A DNA stretch of 64,000 nucleotides from Luteitalea sp. (GCA_009377495.1 WHTZ01000014.1:45172-109171); one strand, 5' to 3'. Shown: positions 8,369 through 16,696, numbered from the stretch's first letter. Notes: a model not told the origin generated them from the letters alone. Numbers and translations are program-made.

Positions 8369-9478
8369 ATGCGCGAGCGCGACCTTCGGGCGTTGTTGAC
8401 CGGCGCCGTGATCATGGCGCCCATGACGAAAGGCTCGAATCTGCCATACCGGCGGCTGTGCAATCGGCTCGGGGCCACGATCACGATGGGTGAAATGGCC
8501 GTGGCCCGACGGCTGCGGCAACGCAAGCGGGGTGAGTTCGCGCTCATCCAGCGCGCTCCGGACGAGCGCATCTTTGGCGTCCAGCTCGCGGGGCGCGATC
8601 CTGCGGAGATGGCGTGGGCCGCGGCGCTGGTCGAGTCGCGGGGCGCAGACCTGGTCGACGTGAACCTGGGCTGCCCCATCGACGAGTTCACGCGTCGCGG
8701 CTTGGGCGCCGCGCTCCTCCGCCGACCGAGGAGGGTGCGTGAGATCGTCGAAGCCATGAAGGCGTCGGTGTCTCGCATCCCCGTCACCGTCAAAATCCGG
8801 CTCGGGTGGAACGACGACCACCTGAATTACGTCGACGTGGCGCGCGCGGCCATCGACGGGGGTGCCGATGCCATCACGGTGCACGGCCGCACGCGCGGTC
8901 AGCGCTATCGAAAGGCCGCAGACTGGGACGCCATTGGCGCACTTGCCGCCGCTGTCGCCGTGCCCGTTGTGGGGAACGGCGACATCCTCTATCCCCACGA
9001 TATCGTGGAAAGGCAGCAGGCCGCAGGATGCGCCGGCGTCATGGTGGCGCGCGGCGCGCTCATCAAGCCTTGGATCTTCCGTGAGGCGCGCGAGGGTGTC
9101 TTCGACGAGTCCCCGGAATTTCGCTGGCGCATTTACAGCGAGTACGCGCGACTGGGTCTGGAACACTGGGGAGACGACGAGCACGGGCGTTCCCGTTTTC
9201 GTGAGTTCTTGGTCTGGCACCTGGGTTTCTGGTGCCGGTTCCTCCCGCGGCGTCCTGACGGCACGTTCTCGACCATGCAAGGGCGCGACTCACCGCTCGA
9301 GCCAGCGTCGCCCGCGGAGGCGCTGCTCGCGCGCGCAGACGCCCCCGGCCACGCGTACCTCGCCAAGTGCCTCATCGAGGGCCTGGACCTGGATGAGGCG
9401 GTGCGCCACGCGCCGCCGTCTGCCAACCCGTCCGGCGACCCCTCCAGTAGCGCAGAAACAGCCGTCGTCCGCGGCTGA
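8369..9478 (+). CDS. tRNA-dihydrouridine synthase family protein, Dus3-like active site
   Basis: A 369-residue flavoenzyme of the Dus family, which reduces uridine to dihydrouridine in tRNA using NADPH and FMN. The FMN/active-site motifs are visible: MAPMTKGSNLPYRRL near the N-terminus, NLGCPIDEF with the proton-donor Cys at residue 102, VKIRLGW with Lys142, and ITVHGRTRGQRY with His172. The Cys context GCPID followed by a Gly-rich GLGAALL is closer to the eukaryotic Dus3 type than to DusA or DusB. No zinc-finger region is present. The C-terminal 40 residues are Pro/Ser-rich and probably disordered. Monocistronic. Confidence 0.88.
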   Translation: MRERDLRALLTGAVIMAPMTKGSNLPYRRLCNRLGATITMGEMAVARRLRQRKRGEFALIQRAPDERIFGVQLAGRDPAEMAWAAALVESRGADLVDVNLGCPIDEFTRRGLGAALLRRPRRVREIVEAMKASVSRIPVTVKIRLGWNDDHLNYVDVARAAIDGGADAITVHGRTRGQRYRKAADWDAIGALAAAVAVPVVGNGDILYPHDIVERQQAAGCAGVMVARGALIKPWIFREAREGVFDESPEFRWRIYSEYARLGLEHWGDDEHGRSRFREFLVWHLGFWCRFLPRRPDGTFSTMQGRDSPLEPASPAEALLARADAPGHAYLAKCLIEGLDLDEAVRHAPPSANPSGDPSSSAETAVVRG

Positions 9479-9496
9479 CCTCTGGCGCGGAGAAAT

Positions 9497-9520
9497 GTAG
9501 GGCGGCCCTTTAGGGCCGCC
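9497..9520. repeat. GTAGGGCGG palindromic repeat
   Basis: GTAG followed by the perfect palindrome GGCGGCCCT-TT-AGGGCCGCC (9501-9520). It belongs to the family with a central CTTTAG (or CTAAAG) and a flanking GTAG or CTAC, seen again at 19550-19620, 24944-25017 and 26887-26910. It could also act as a terminator for the gene before it. Confidence 0.7.
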
Positions 9521-9542
9521 AACAGCTCTGTCTTCGTTGTAA

Positions 9543-9563
9543 GATATGTCGTAACGATATATC
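9543..9563. promoter_or_regulatory. Candidate PadR operator
   Basis: A near-perfect 21-bp palindrome with half-sites GATATGTCG and CGATATATC around TAA, 33 bp ahead of the padR-like start. PadR proteins usually bind AT-rich palindromes at their own promoter. Autoregulation is inference. Confidence 0.6.
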
Positions 9564-9596
9564 GTAAGCGGCTATTTTTTACGGAAGAGGTAAGTC

Positions 9597-10190
9597 ATGG
9601 CATCAGGTTTCGATTGGCCCACGTTCGCGGCCCAAATGGACTCCTACGTCAACCGCGTGACGGGCCGCCGCCGTCGCCGGTTCGATGCCGGCGAGATGAA
9701 GTACGTCATCCTCAAGGTGCTCGAGGACACGCCGCGCCATGGGTACGACGTGATGAAGGAGATTCAGACGCGGCTTGGTGGCTGGTACACGCCGTCACCC
9801 GGGACCGTCTACCCGACGCTGCAGTGGCTGGACGACGCGGGCCTGGTCCGCGGCCGTGAGGATCAAGGCCGACGCGTGTACGAGATCACGGACGAGGGGC
9901 GGCAGTTTCTCCGGGACAACAAAGGCATCGTCGAGGAGATCTTCGAGCGGGTGCATGACACGGTGGAGCGGGCCGCGGGCAGCGGGATGAGCGCGGTGCA
10001 CAAGGCGACCGGGCGCCTCGTGAAGGAAGTCTATCGCGCGAGCTGGCGGCGCGACACGGACGAGACCTGCCGGCGAATCGGCGAGATTCTGGACCGCGCG
10101 ACAGCGGATATCCAGGGGCTGCGCGCGACACAGGCGGACGTGGGGCGCGATTCACCTAACCCCGATGAAACAGCGTCAGCTCCCAGGTGA
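9597..10190 (+). CDS. PadR-family transcriptional regulator
   Basis: A 197-residue protein with a PadR winged helix: KYVILKVLEDTPRHGYDVMKEI, then SPGTVYPTLQWLDDAGLVRGRE and RRVYEITDEGRQFL. The N-terminal 30 residues are basic and the C-terminal third is helical, likely for dimerisation (a Vir_C-like region). A GAAGAGG ribosome site precedes the ATG and a palindromic operator candidate lies at 9543-9563. Its stop lies inside the end of the convergent small gene (10156-10392), a 35-bp tail-to-tail overlap. The regulated gene is not evident. Confidence 0.9.
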   Translation: MASGFDWPTFAAQMDSYVNRVTGRRRRRFDAGEMKYVILKVLEDTPRHGYDVMKEIQTRLGGWYTPSPGTVYPTLQWLDDAGLVRGREDQGRRVYEITDEGRQFLRDNKGIVEEIFERVHDTVERAAGSGMSAVHKATGRLVKEVYRASWRRDTDETCRRIGEILDRATADIQGLRATQADVGRDSPNPDETASAPR

Positions 10191-10392
10191 GTGACAACAC
10201 GTCGTGGCGTAGGATATACACATCACCATCGTCGCCGCGAACCTTGAAATAGCGGTGGTCGGGGGCAAGCCAGCGATCGAGGACGTCGACGACCTCGATG
10301 GCACGCTCGCCCAAGTGGAAGCGCCGAGGTGTTTCCTCGCCGCGATGGCCGGCGTAACAGTCGACGTGTATCTGGATGAGAGGGTCACCCAT
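10156..10392 (-). CDS. Small conserved-looking protein of unknown function
   Basis: A 78-residue protein, MGDPLIQIHVDCYAG..., rich in beta-type pattern (RRFHLGERAIEVVDVLDRW, HRYFKVRGDDGDVYILRHD). The pattern recalls short bacterial domains of the DUF6504 kind, but I cannot verify membership. The start at 10392 coincides with the opposite-strand doxX-like start, the two ATG codons sharing the central AT of CATG. It lies on the dnaE2 strand about 2.5 kb downstream of that gene. No motif for an enzyme is seen. Confidence 0.6.
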   Translation of the reverse strand: MGDPLIQIHVDCYAGHRGEETPRRFHLGERAIEVVDVLDRWLAPDHRYFKVRGDDGDVYILRHDVLSLTWELTLFHRG

Positions 10393-10777
10393 GGAGCGAA
10401 TCCTAGGCAAATATTCAGAGGGCATCTACCCCGTACTCCGCATCGTCGTCGGATTTCTCTTCTTGTGCCACGGCGCGCAAAAGCTCTTTGGCTTCCTGGG
10501 CGCCACGCCGGCGGGCAATGCCATGATGGTGACCGCCGGCGTGATTGAGTTCTTTGGCGGCCTGCTCGTCGCCGTCGGGTTCTTGACAAGCTGGGCTGCC
10601 TTCATCGCCAGCGGTCAGATGGCAGTCGCTTACTTCATGGCACATGCGCCGCGGGGCCCCTTGCCGATCGTCAATGATGGTGAGCCTGCAGCGCTTTACA
10701 GCTTCCTGTTCCTCTATATTGCCTCACGCGGATCCGGTGCTCTCAGCGTCGATCGGCTCTTCGGCCGAAAGGGCTGA
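10391..10777 (+). CDS. DoxX-family membrane protein
   Basis: A 128-residue membrane protein with about four transmembrane segments: IYPVLRIVVGFLFLCHGAQKLFG, VTAGVIEFFGGLLVAVGF, WAAFIASGQMAVAYFMAH and ALYSFLFLYIA. The FLCHGAQKLFGF segment is a DoxX hallmark. The family is linked to quinone-coupled redox and oxidative-stress systems, but the role of single members is often unknown. GAGAGGG precedes the ATG at 10391. Its 3' end overlaps the convergent hydrolase gene by 54 bp. Confidence 0.85.
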   Translation: MERILGKYSEGIYPVLRIVVGFLFLCHGAQKLFGFLGATPAGNAMMVTAGVIEFFGGLLVAVGFLTSWAAFIASGQMAVAYFMAHAPRGPLPIVNDGEPAALYSFLFLYIASRGSGALSVDRLFGRKG

Positions 10778-11848
10778 CCGCTCGTCGGATCGCGCCCGGC
10801 GCACGGTGTCGACCATCGCGCGAATGGCTTCGATGACCGTGTCCGGCTCGTCCAGGTGGAGCCAGTGGCCGCCTCGGCGCGGGACCAGCACGCGTCCGCG
10901 TTGCGAGAGCCGCGCAAGCGCCTGGTGCTCGCGCCGTGGCGACGAATCGCCGCGCGTCGCGCTCATCACGACCAGCGGCATGTGACCAAGCGGTGCGCCA
11001 CCGCCGCCACGGCGGCATCTCTCGGCTGCCAGCGCGATAGTGTCCTTCAACGACCGTGCGCTCTCCGGGACCGCTGCGATCCAGGCTGCCATCACGACGA
11101 AGCTCTTGGGTCGGCTCCAATGCGCTTGCACAGCGGGCCACAGGTCGGATGGCAGCTTCGTCACCTCGCCGACGATACGTTCCACCGTCTCGGATGCTCT
11201 CCGGCCGAAGCGGCCGAGCACGGCGCGCCCCAATCGGTTGGAGCCCTGCTGCAATCTCGCGAGACACAGGCGGACGAGGCCCACGCTCGCGAGGGTGGCC
11301 CCAATGTAGGAGAAGATCCGACCGCCCATGATCAAACGTCGCTGCTCCGGCGTCGGCGCGCACCAATCGTCAGGCGTGATGGGATCGACGAGCACGAGGC
11401 CCGCGATCTCATCCGCGTGATCCAGGGCAAGCTGCAAGGCCACGTATCCGCCAAACGAGTGACTGACGATGACCCACGGCGGCGCGACGCCGGCCGCCGT
11501 GAGCACCTCGCGTAGCTGGCTGGCTGCAACGGCTGCCGTCTTCGGACCGCGCTGCCGCGCGCTCCAACCAAGGCCGGCGCGATCGTACGCGCACGCACGG
11601 GTGAACCGCGCGACCTCGACCTGGACCGGCCGCCAATTGAGCGAAGACGACGCCACACCAGACTCGAAGACCACAGCTGGGTTGCCGACACCCAGAATAT
11701 AGATATGACGCGGACCCGCGCCGGCATCCACGAGCCGGCCGGGTGGTGGCTGTCGCTCGGTGTCACGTCTCATGCCGCGGCGCTGGTAGACGATTCCTGC
11801 AACAAGGAGGATCGCCAGCAGGAGCGCCACGATCAGTAGACCGAGCAT
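10724..11848 (-). CDS. Membrane-anchored alpha/beta hydrolase
   Basis: A 374-residue protein. Residues 1-21 (MLGLLIVALLLAILLVAGIV) form an N-terminal membrane anchor. The hydrolase fold follows, with AYDRAGLGWS, the nucleophile elbow VSHSFGGY (Ser131), LVLVDPITPDDW and a late GGHWLHLDEPDTV supplying the catalytic His. It is likely a periplasm-facing esterase or lipase-like enzyme. The start at 11848 is preferred because the longer frame to 12019 overlaps the divergent DUF72 gene and has a non-protein-like N-terminus. The C-terminal 20 residues, overlapping doxX antisense, are probably not conserved. Confidence 0.83.
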   Translation of the reverse strand: MLGLLIVALLLAILLVAGIVYQRRGMRRDTERQPPPGRLVDAGAGPRHIYILGVGNPAVVFESGVASSSLNWRPVQVEVARFTRACAYDRAGLGWSARQRGPKTAAVAASQLREVLTAAGVAPPWVIVSHSFGGYVALQLALDHADEIAGLVLVDPITPDDWCAPTPEQRRLIMGGRIFSYIGATLASVGLVRLCLARLQQGSNRLGRAVLGRFGRRASETVERIVGEVTKLPSDLWPAVQAHWSRPKSFVVMAAWIAAVPESARSLKDTIALAAERCRRGGGGAPLGHMPLVVMSATRGDSSPRREHQALARLSQRGRVLVPRRGGHWLHLDEPDTVIEAIRAMVDTVRRARSDERSALSAEEPIDAESTGSA

Positions 11849-11946
11849 GGATCCATTCTCCCACCGACTCGGTGGGTGAATGCTGGCAAGGTGAGGGGTG
11901 AGAAGGTGACAAGGTGACAAGGGGGATGGGATCATAGTGAGCTCAC

Positions 11947-12735
11947 ATGACCGCGAAACGCGCGTTTGTTGGCTGCTCCGGCTGGGAATATGCCCATTGG
12001 CGCCGTGTCTTCTATCCACTCGATGTGCCGCGCCGCACGTGGCTCTCGCACTATGCGTCCCGATTCGACACGGTGGAGATCAACAGCAGCTTCTATCGCC
12101 TCCCCTCAATCTCCTCGCTACGAAGCTGGCGCGACGCCACGCCCGATACGTTCCTCTTTGCGCTGAAGGCGAGTCGATACCTGACGCACCTCAAGAAGCT
12201 GACGGATCCGAAGCAGCCGTTGCAGCGCCTGTTTGGACGCGTGCGCACGTTCGGTCCCAAGCTTGGCCCTGTGCTCTACCAGCTTCCACCTGGATGGTCG
12301 GTGAACATCGATCGATTGGCGGCCTTCCTCGAGGCGCTGCCGCAGGAACTGCCGGCGTCGAGCAGCCGCACCTCCCGCGCGCCTCGCGACCGCGGTCGCC
12401 TCCGCCATGTAATCGAGTTTCGTGACACGCGCTGGTATGTGGACGAGGTACTGGCGCTACTCGAGGCACACGGGGTGGCGCTCTGCGTGCACGACATGCC
12501 GGGCTCGGAGAGCGGGCGCCGGCTCGTGGGTCCGTTCATCTACGTGCGGTTCCATGGTGTCAACGCGCGCTATGGCGGCGGGTATGGATCTCGACGCTTA
12601 GCGGGCTGGGCAGACTGGCTTGCTGAAGTGCGGCAATCGGGCCGAGACGCGTACGTCTACTTCAACAACGACATCGGCGGTCATGCGCCACATGACGCGC
12701 TCACGCTCCGGAAGCTGCTGGCAGAAACACGATAG
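11947..12735 (+). CDS. DUF72 (YecE-like) protein
   Basis: A 262-residue TIM-barrel protein of the DUF72/YecE family. The family start GCSGWEYAHWRRVFYP and the downstream motifs DTVEINSSFYRLPS, FALKASRYLTHLKKL, PVLYQLPPGW and YVYFNNDIGGHAPHDAL are all present. The biochemical role of the family is not established. The gene is followed by a repeat-rich 118-bp gap and then the converging dnaE2 gene. Confidence 0.92.
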   Translation: MTAKRAFVGCSGWEYAHWRRVFYPLDVPRRTWLSHYASRFDTVEINSSFYRLPSISSLRSWRDATPDTFLFALKASRYLTHLKKLTDPKQPLQRLFGRVRTFGPKLGPVLYQLPPGWSVNIDRLAAFLEALPQELPASSSRTSRAPRDRGRLRHVIEFRDTRWYVDEVLALLEAHGVALCVHDMPGSESGRRLVGPFIYVRFHGVNARYGGGYGSRRLAGWADWLAEVRQSGRDAYVYFNNDIGGHAPHDALTLRKLLAETR

Positions 12736-12736
12736 G

Positions 12737-12852
12737 TGTCAGGGGCCAGGAGAGTACTGCTCGAAGAAGCTCCTATCAGCCCTGATCCCTTGAGCACTCG
12801 CCCCTGTTCCCTGAGACAGCCCTGAGACCTGACCCCTGGCCCCTGACCCCTA
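12737..12852. repeat. CAGGGGTCAGG-type intergenic repeat
   Basis: The gap between DUF72 and dnaE2 is made of TGTCAGGGGCCAGG and GACCCCTGGCCCCTGACCCC runs facing each other. The 31 bases at 12809-12839 are the exact reverse complement of 19480-19510 near imuB; a third, diverged copy is at 19631-19661. This places copies at three borders of the mutasome genes. Confidence 0.75.
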
Positions 12853-12854
12853 CG

Positions 12855-15800
12855 TTAGTGAAAGTCGTGCGAGGCGACGGCAGGTTGCGATCCGCTCAGG
12901 GCAACCACGCGTTCGGCGCGAATCGACGTGACGCCCTCTTGTTGTTGGAGAATGCCTGCAATCAACAGAAATGGCTCGGTCAGTAGAACCGACCGATAGC
13001 TATCGAACACGCCTGGCCGGACGATGATGTTGGCGAGGCCGGTCTCATCCTCGAGCGTGAGAAAGACGAACCCTTTAGCTGTGCCGGGACGCTGGCGTGT
13101 AATGACGGCTCCAGCGACCCTCACACGACGACCGTTCCGTTGCTGCGACAAGTCCACAGCACGCAACACGCCACGTGCGGCGAGCTCTGTACGTCGAAAC
13201 ATCATGGGATGCGGTCCAATCGTCAGCCCGGTACCCTCGTAATCGGCGGTCGTCCGCTCGTGCACCGTCATTGGCAGAAGCGGACTGCGCATGGGACGTG
13301 ACAAGGCGAGTGATTGGGTGACAGTGGTTGCATCATCGAGTGATTCGAGCATCGGCTGATCCGTCGATTCGCCGGTCAGCGCGTCGAACAGATCACCGGC
13401 TGGGCGAATCGCGCGCGCTGCCTCCCACAGTGCACCGCGACGATCGACGCCGAAGCTGTTGAGCCCACCGATGCTCGCGAGCGTGACGAGCTCGTCGTGG
13501 TGGATTCCCGTCGCGGCAACGAGCTCCTCGAGAGACTTGAATACAACCTCGTCCTTTTGCATTCTGCATTCTGCATTGTGCATTTCTATCTTCCGCCCCA
13601 CTTCCTCTCGCAATCCCTGCACATAGCGCAGCCCGAGCCGGATCGCACCATCCTCTTCGACCGCGCAATCCCAGTGTGACACCTGTACGTCGATTGGCTT
13701 GAAGCGCACGCCGTGTCGCTGCGCATCCTTGACGAGCGTTGCCGGATGGTAGAACCCGAGCGGCTGGTTGTTCAACATCGCCGTGAAGAACGCCGCGGGA
13801 TAGTAGACCTTGAGGTACGCGCTGGCGTACACGAGCAGCGCAAAGCTCGCCGCGTGCGACTCAGGAAAGCCGTACAGCGCGAACGACATGATCGCGTGCA
13901 GGATCTGCTCGGCGTCTTCACCGGCAATCCCGCGCTGCACCATGCCCTCGCGGAGCCGCACCTCGAGCTTCCGCATGCGCGCTTCCGACCGTTTGAAGCC
14001 CATCGCGCGCCGCAGCTCTTCGGCCTCGCCACCCGAGAAGCCAGCCGCCACCATGGCAATGCGCAGCAATTGCTCTTGGAAGAGCGGCACACCAAGCGTG
14101 CGCGCGAGAATCGGCTCGAGCGACGCGTGCGGAAACGTCACCGGTTCCAGACCACTGCGTCGTCGCAGGTACGGGTGCACCATGCGTCCGACGATGGGTC
14201 CAGGACGGATGATGGCGACCTCGACCACGAGATCATAGAAGCATCGGGGCTTGAGCCGCGGCAAGGTTGCCATCTGCGCGCGCGACTCCACCTGGAAGAG
14301 ACCGATCGTGTCGGCGTGCTGGAGTGCTTCGTAGACGAGCGGATCGTCCGGCGGCACGTTCGCGAGATCGAGCACCCCGGCACCCTGCACCTCTGCACCC
14401 TGATTGACGATCGCGATCGCTTCCTGCAGCACAGCCATCATACCGAGACCGAGCAAGTCGATTTTGATGAGCCCCATCTCGGCGCAATCGTCTTTATCCC
14501 ACTGTACGACGACCCGGCCTGGCATTGCCGCGTTCTCGAGCGGCACGATCTCGTCGAGTCGTCCCTGACAGATCACCAGGCCACCCGAGTGCTGACCGAG
14601 GTGGCGTGGCAGATCCTGGATCCGCGCCCACAGATGCGCGAAGTGTCGAACCGTGCTCGCGTCGAACGCACACCCGAGCTCGCGTAAGTGTCGCTCGAGC
14701 GTGTCACGCGGATCTCGCCACTCGAAGTGGGCCATCAGCTTCGCGAGCCGGTCTACGAGCAGGCTGTCCATGCCAAGGGCCTTGCCGACCTCGCGCGCCG
14801 CGCTGCGATCACGATACGTGATCACGTTGGCCGTCATCGCGGCACCGTGCGTCCCGTAGCGCTCGTAAACGTACTGGATGGCACGCTCGCGCCGATCACC
14901 GCTCGGGAGGTCGAGATCGATATCCGGCCACTCGCCTCGTTCTTCCGACAAGAATCGCTCGAAGAGGAGATCCATGCCGACCGGATCGACCGCTGTGATC
15001 CCGAGGCTGTAGCACACGGCGCTGTTGGCCGCCGAGCCGCGCCCTTGCACGAGGATGTCGTGCTGCCGGCAGAAATTGACGATATCCCACACGATGAGGA
15101 AATAGCCGGCGAGATCGAGCTTTTCGATGATGGCGAGCTCGTGCGCGAGTTGATGACGCGCGCGCTCGTGGAACGGACGGTACCGTGTGCGCGCACCCGC
15201 CTCGGTCATCTTGCGCAGGAACGAGGCTTCTGTTTCACCAGGCGGCACCGGATACGAGGGAAATCGATAGCCCAGATCGGCCATCGTGTACTGCAGGCGA
15301 TCCGCCAGCGCGCACGATGCAGCGAGTGCGTCCGGCAGGTCTGCAAACAGGTGCGCCATTTGAGTCGGCGTCTTCAAGTAACGTTCGGCGTTCACCGCCA
15401 ATCGCGTCCCCGCTTCCGCGAGCGTCGTCTTGTGGCGCACGCATGTGAGGACGTCATAGAGCGGACGCTCGTCGGGCGTGGCGAAGCGCACGCCGTTGGT
15501 GGCCACAACTGGCACACGAAAGGCGGATGCCAGTGCACGCAAGACCTGGTTGTCGACCTCCTCGTCACGCCGCAGGTGGCGCTGCAGCTCGACATACACA
15601 TTGCGTCGGCCGAACACGCCGATCAGTCGATCGAGCAAGCCGCCGACGCCGTAGCGCTCGGCCCCACACACGGCACGGCCCGCGAGCGCGACGAGACCTG
15701 CAGTGTGTCCGTCGAGATCATTCAACATGAGCGCGCCCTCTCCCTTCGGCGCGCGCAGGTTCATACGCGTGATGAGCCGGCAGAGATTGCGATACCCCTC

Positions 15801-16082
15801 ACGCGACTCGACGAGGACAGGGAGGCGGCACAGGAAAGGTGCTGGGTGCCGGGTGCTGGGTGCACCCCCCGTGATCGTGAGCTCCGCGCCGATGAGGGCG
15901 CGGATGCCCACCGCCTTTGCCGCGCCGTGGAACCGTGGCGCACCGTGGACGCCGTCGCGATCGAGCAGCGCGAGCGCGGGATACCCCAATTCCGCGGCGC
16001 GTTCGACGAGCCGCTCGGGTGTCGACGCCGCTTCGAGGAAGGAAAAGGCCGAGGCTGTATGAAGCTCGATATACCCGGACAT
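12855..16082 (-). CDS. dnaE2: Error-prone DNA polymerase DnaE2
   Basis: A 1075-residue C-family polymerase. It opens with the PHP domain (YIELHTASAFSFLEAAS), contains the palm acidic motif PDIDLDLPSGDRRE, the QGRGSAANSAVCYSLGIT and FPESHAASFALLVYASAYLK segments, a helix-hairpin-helix region and a C-terminal OB fold (RVRVAGAVITRQRPG). With ImuA and ImuB it forms the inducible translesion mutasome. Start 16082 (MSGYIELHT) fits the family; 13 further upstream residues are not conserved. Two short segments look inserted in frame by tandem repeats: EMHNAECRMQKDE (13557-13585) and GAPSTRHPAPF (about 15838-15868). A 16-bp palindrome lies upstream. Confidence 0.95.
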   Translation of the reverse strand: MSGYIELHTASAFSFLEAASTPERLVERAAELGYPALALLDRDGVHGAPRFHGAAKAVGIRALIGAELTITGGAPSTRHPAPFLCRLPVLVESREGYRNLCRLITRMNLRAPKGEGALMLNDLDGHTAGLVALAGRAVCGAERYGVGGLLDRLIGVFGRRNVYVELQRHLRRDEEVDNQVLRALASAFRVPVVATNGVRFATPDERPLYDVLTCVRHKTTLAEAGTRLAVNAERYLKTPTQMAHLFADLPDALAASCALADRLQYTMADLGYRFPSYPVPPGETEASFLRKMTEAGARTRYRPFHERARHQLAHELAIIEKLDLAGYFLIVWDIVNFCRQHDILVQGRGSAANSAVCYSLGITAVDPVGMDLLFERFLSEERGEWPDIDLDLPSGDRRERAIQYVYERYGTHGAAMTANVITYRDRSAAREVGKALGMDSLLVDRLAKLMAHFEWRDPRDTLERHLRELGCAFDASTVRHFAHLWARIQDLPRHLGQHSGGLVICQGRLDEIVPLENAAMPGRVVVQWDKDDCAEMGLIKIDLLGLGMMAVLQEAIAIVNQGAEVQGAGVLDLANVPPDDPLVYEALQHADTIGLFQVESRAQMATLPRLKPRCFYDLVVEVAIIRPGPIVGRMVHPYLRRRSGLEPVTFPHASLEPILARTLGVPLFQEQLLRIAMVAAGFSGGEAEELRRAMGFKRSEARMRKLEVRLREGMVQRGIAGEDAEQILHAIMSFALYGFPESHAASFALLVYASAYLKVYYPAAFFTAMLNNQPLGFYHPATLVKDAQRHGVRFKPIDVQVSHWDCAVEEDGAIRLGLRYVQGLREEVGRKIEMHNAECRMQKDEVVFKSLEELVAATGIHHDELVTLASIGGLNSFGVDRRGALWEAARAIRPAGDLFDALTGESTDQPMLESLDDATTVTQSLALSRPMRSPLLPMTVHERTTADYEGTGLTIGPHPMMFRRTELAARGVLRAVDLSQQRNGRRVRVAGAVITRQRPGTAKGFVFLTLEDETGLANIIVRPGVFDSYRSVLLTEPFLLIAGILQQQEGVTSIRAERVVALSGSQPAVASHDFH
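13557..13585. repeat. ATTCTGC tandem repeat inside dnaE2
   Basis: Two ATTCTGC units followed by a variant ATTGTGC. On the coding strand they read as residues EMHNAECRMQ in a loop of DnaE2 where related polymerases have no such segment (family knowledge). The frame is kept. Confidence 0.65.
15838..15866. repeat. GGTGCTGGGTGCC tandem repeat inside dnaE2
   Basis: Repeats of GGTGCTGGGTGC encode the GAPSTRHPAPF stretch between two conserved PHP-domain parts of DnaE2. The insertion keeps frame. It is the second repeat-derived segment in this gene. Confidence 0.6.
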
Positions 16083-16130
16083 GACGCTGCGCCAGTAAGG
16101 GTTTGGCGTTGACTGTGGCAAGCACGGGAC

Positions 16131-16146
16131 AAGCGAATATTCGCTT
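16131..16146. promoter_or_regulatory. Perfect 16-bp palindrome upstream of dnaE2 (candidate SOS-type operator)
   Basis: AAGCGAATATTCGCTT is self-complementary and sits 49-64 bp upstream of the dnaE2 start. A related half-site, GGCGAATA, occurs on the coding strand 14 bp upstream of imuA (20435-20442). Since dnaE2 and imuA are normally DNA-damage inducible, a LexA-like or other damage-responsive operator is plausible. No lexA is in the window to compare. Confidence 0.4.
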
Positions 16147-16269
16147 TTTCTTCGCTCATCTTATGACAGTGAGTACGCCAGCGTCAACGCCGGGGCACCT
16201 GTTGCCTTGGGCCGCATCGCGTGAGGAACGCCTTGCACCCACAGGTGATTGACAAAGACCATCTATACT

Positions 16270-16284
16270 CATAGATTATCTATG
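16270..16284. promoter_or_regulatory. Candidate PadR operator
   Basis: CATAGAT-T-ATCTATG is a perfect palindrome around a central T, 11 bp upstream of the padR-like start. Its position and AT-rich character fit PadR autoregulation. Confidence 0.6.
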
Positions 16285-16295
16285 CATAACGCCCT

Positions 16296-16649
16296 ATGAC
16301 TAAACACCGCGACACGCGCCGGGGTGAGCTGCTACCCGGCACGCTCGAAATGCTCATCCTCAAGACACTCTCTATCGAGCCAATGCACGGCTACGCGATC
16401 GCGCAGCACATTCACAAAGTGTCGAAGGATGTGCTCACCGTCGAGGAGGGCTCACTCTACCCCGCGCTGCAGCGCTTGTTGCTCAAGCGGTGGACCAGGG
16501 GAAAGTGGATAACGACCCCTTCGAATCGGCGCGTGCGTGTGTACGCGCTAACGAAAGCGGGACGCCAGCAGCTCGGCATCGAGGAAGCCAGGCTTTCCGA
16601 GATCTTCGCTGCCATCCGGCGAGTGATGGAGGTTCCACACCGTACGTAG
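16296..16649 (+). CDS. PadR-family regulator of an ADOP permease
   Basis: A 117-residue protein of the short PadR type usually found directly in front of ADOP permeases: RGELLPGTLEMLILKTLS, MHGYAIAQHIHKVS, LTVEEGSLYPALQRLLLKRW, RVYALTKAGRQQL. It should repress its own operon via the palindrome at 16270-16284. The permease it would control (16697-17928) is decayed. The stop codon lies in a degenerate GTACGTAGCGCG palindromic repeat, so the last residues may be repeat-derived. The pair is oriented against the surrounding imu/dnaE2 genes. Confidence 0.92.
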   Translation: MTKHRDTRRGELLPGTLEMLILKTLSIEPMHGYAIAQHIHKVSKDVLTVEEGSLYPALQRLLLKRWTRGKWITTPSNRRVRVYALTKAGRQQLGIEEARLSEIFAAIRRVMEVPHRT

Positions 16650-16675
16650 CGCGTGGACTTGAGTCCGCGCGTTGT
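16642..16675. repeat. Degenerate GTACGTAGCGCG palindrome
   Basis: GTACGTAGCGCG followed by TGGACT-TGAG-TCCGCGCG forms an imperfect hairpin between padR and the permease remnant and includes the padR TAG stop. A related degenerate copy (GTACGTAGCGCGTGGCC) is near 39690, and a CTACGTACGCGG stretch flanks the aguA palindrome. Confidence 0.45.
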
Positions 16676-16696
16676 GAGTAAAGGAACGAAAATATC

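Noticed and set aside
12737..12852. Repeat blocks as a CRISPR array
   Set aside because: Repeats are degenerate, face each other and have no unique spacers of equal length; no cas genes are present.
13713..14687. 324-codon open frame opposite the centre of dnaE2
   Set aside because: Low-complexity charged sequence, antisense to the conserved polymerase core.
14688..16112. 474-codon open frame on the plus strand inside dnaE2
   Set aside because: It lies opposite dnaE2; the composition is Arg/His-rich without any domain. High GC makes long antisense frames common, and the dnaE2 protein is clearly real.
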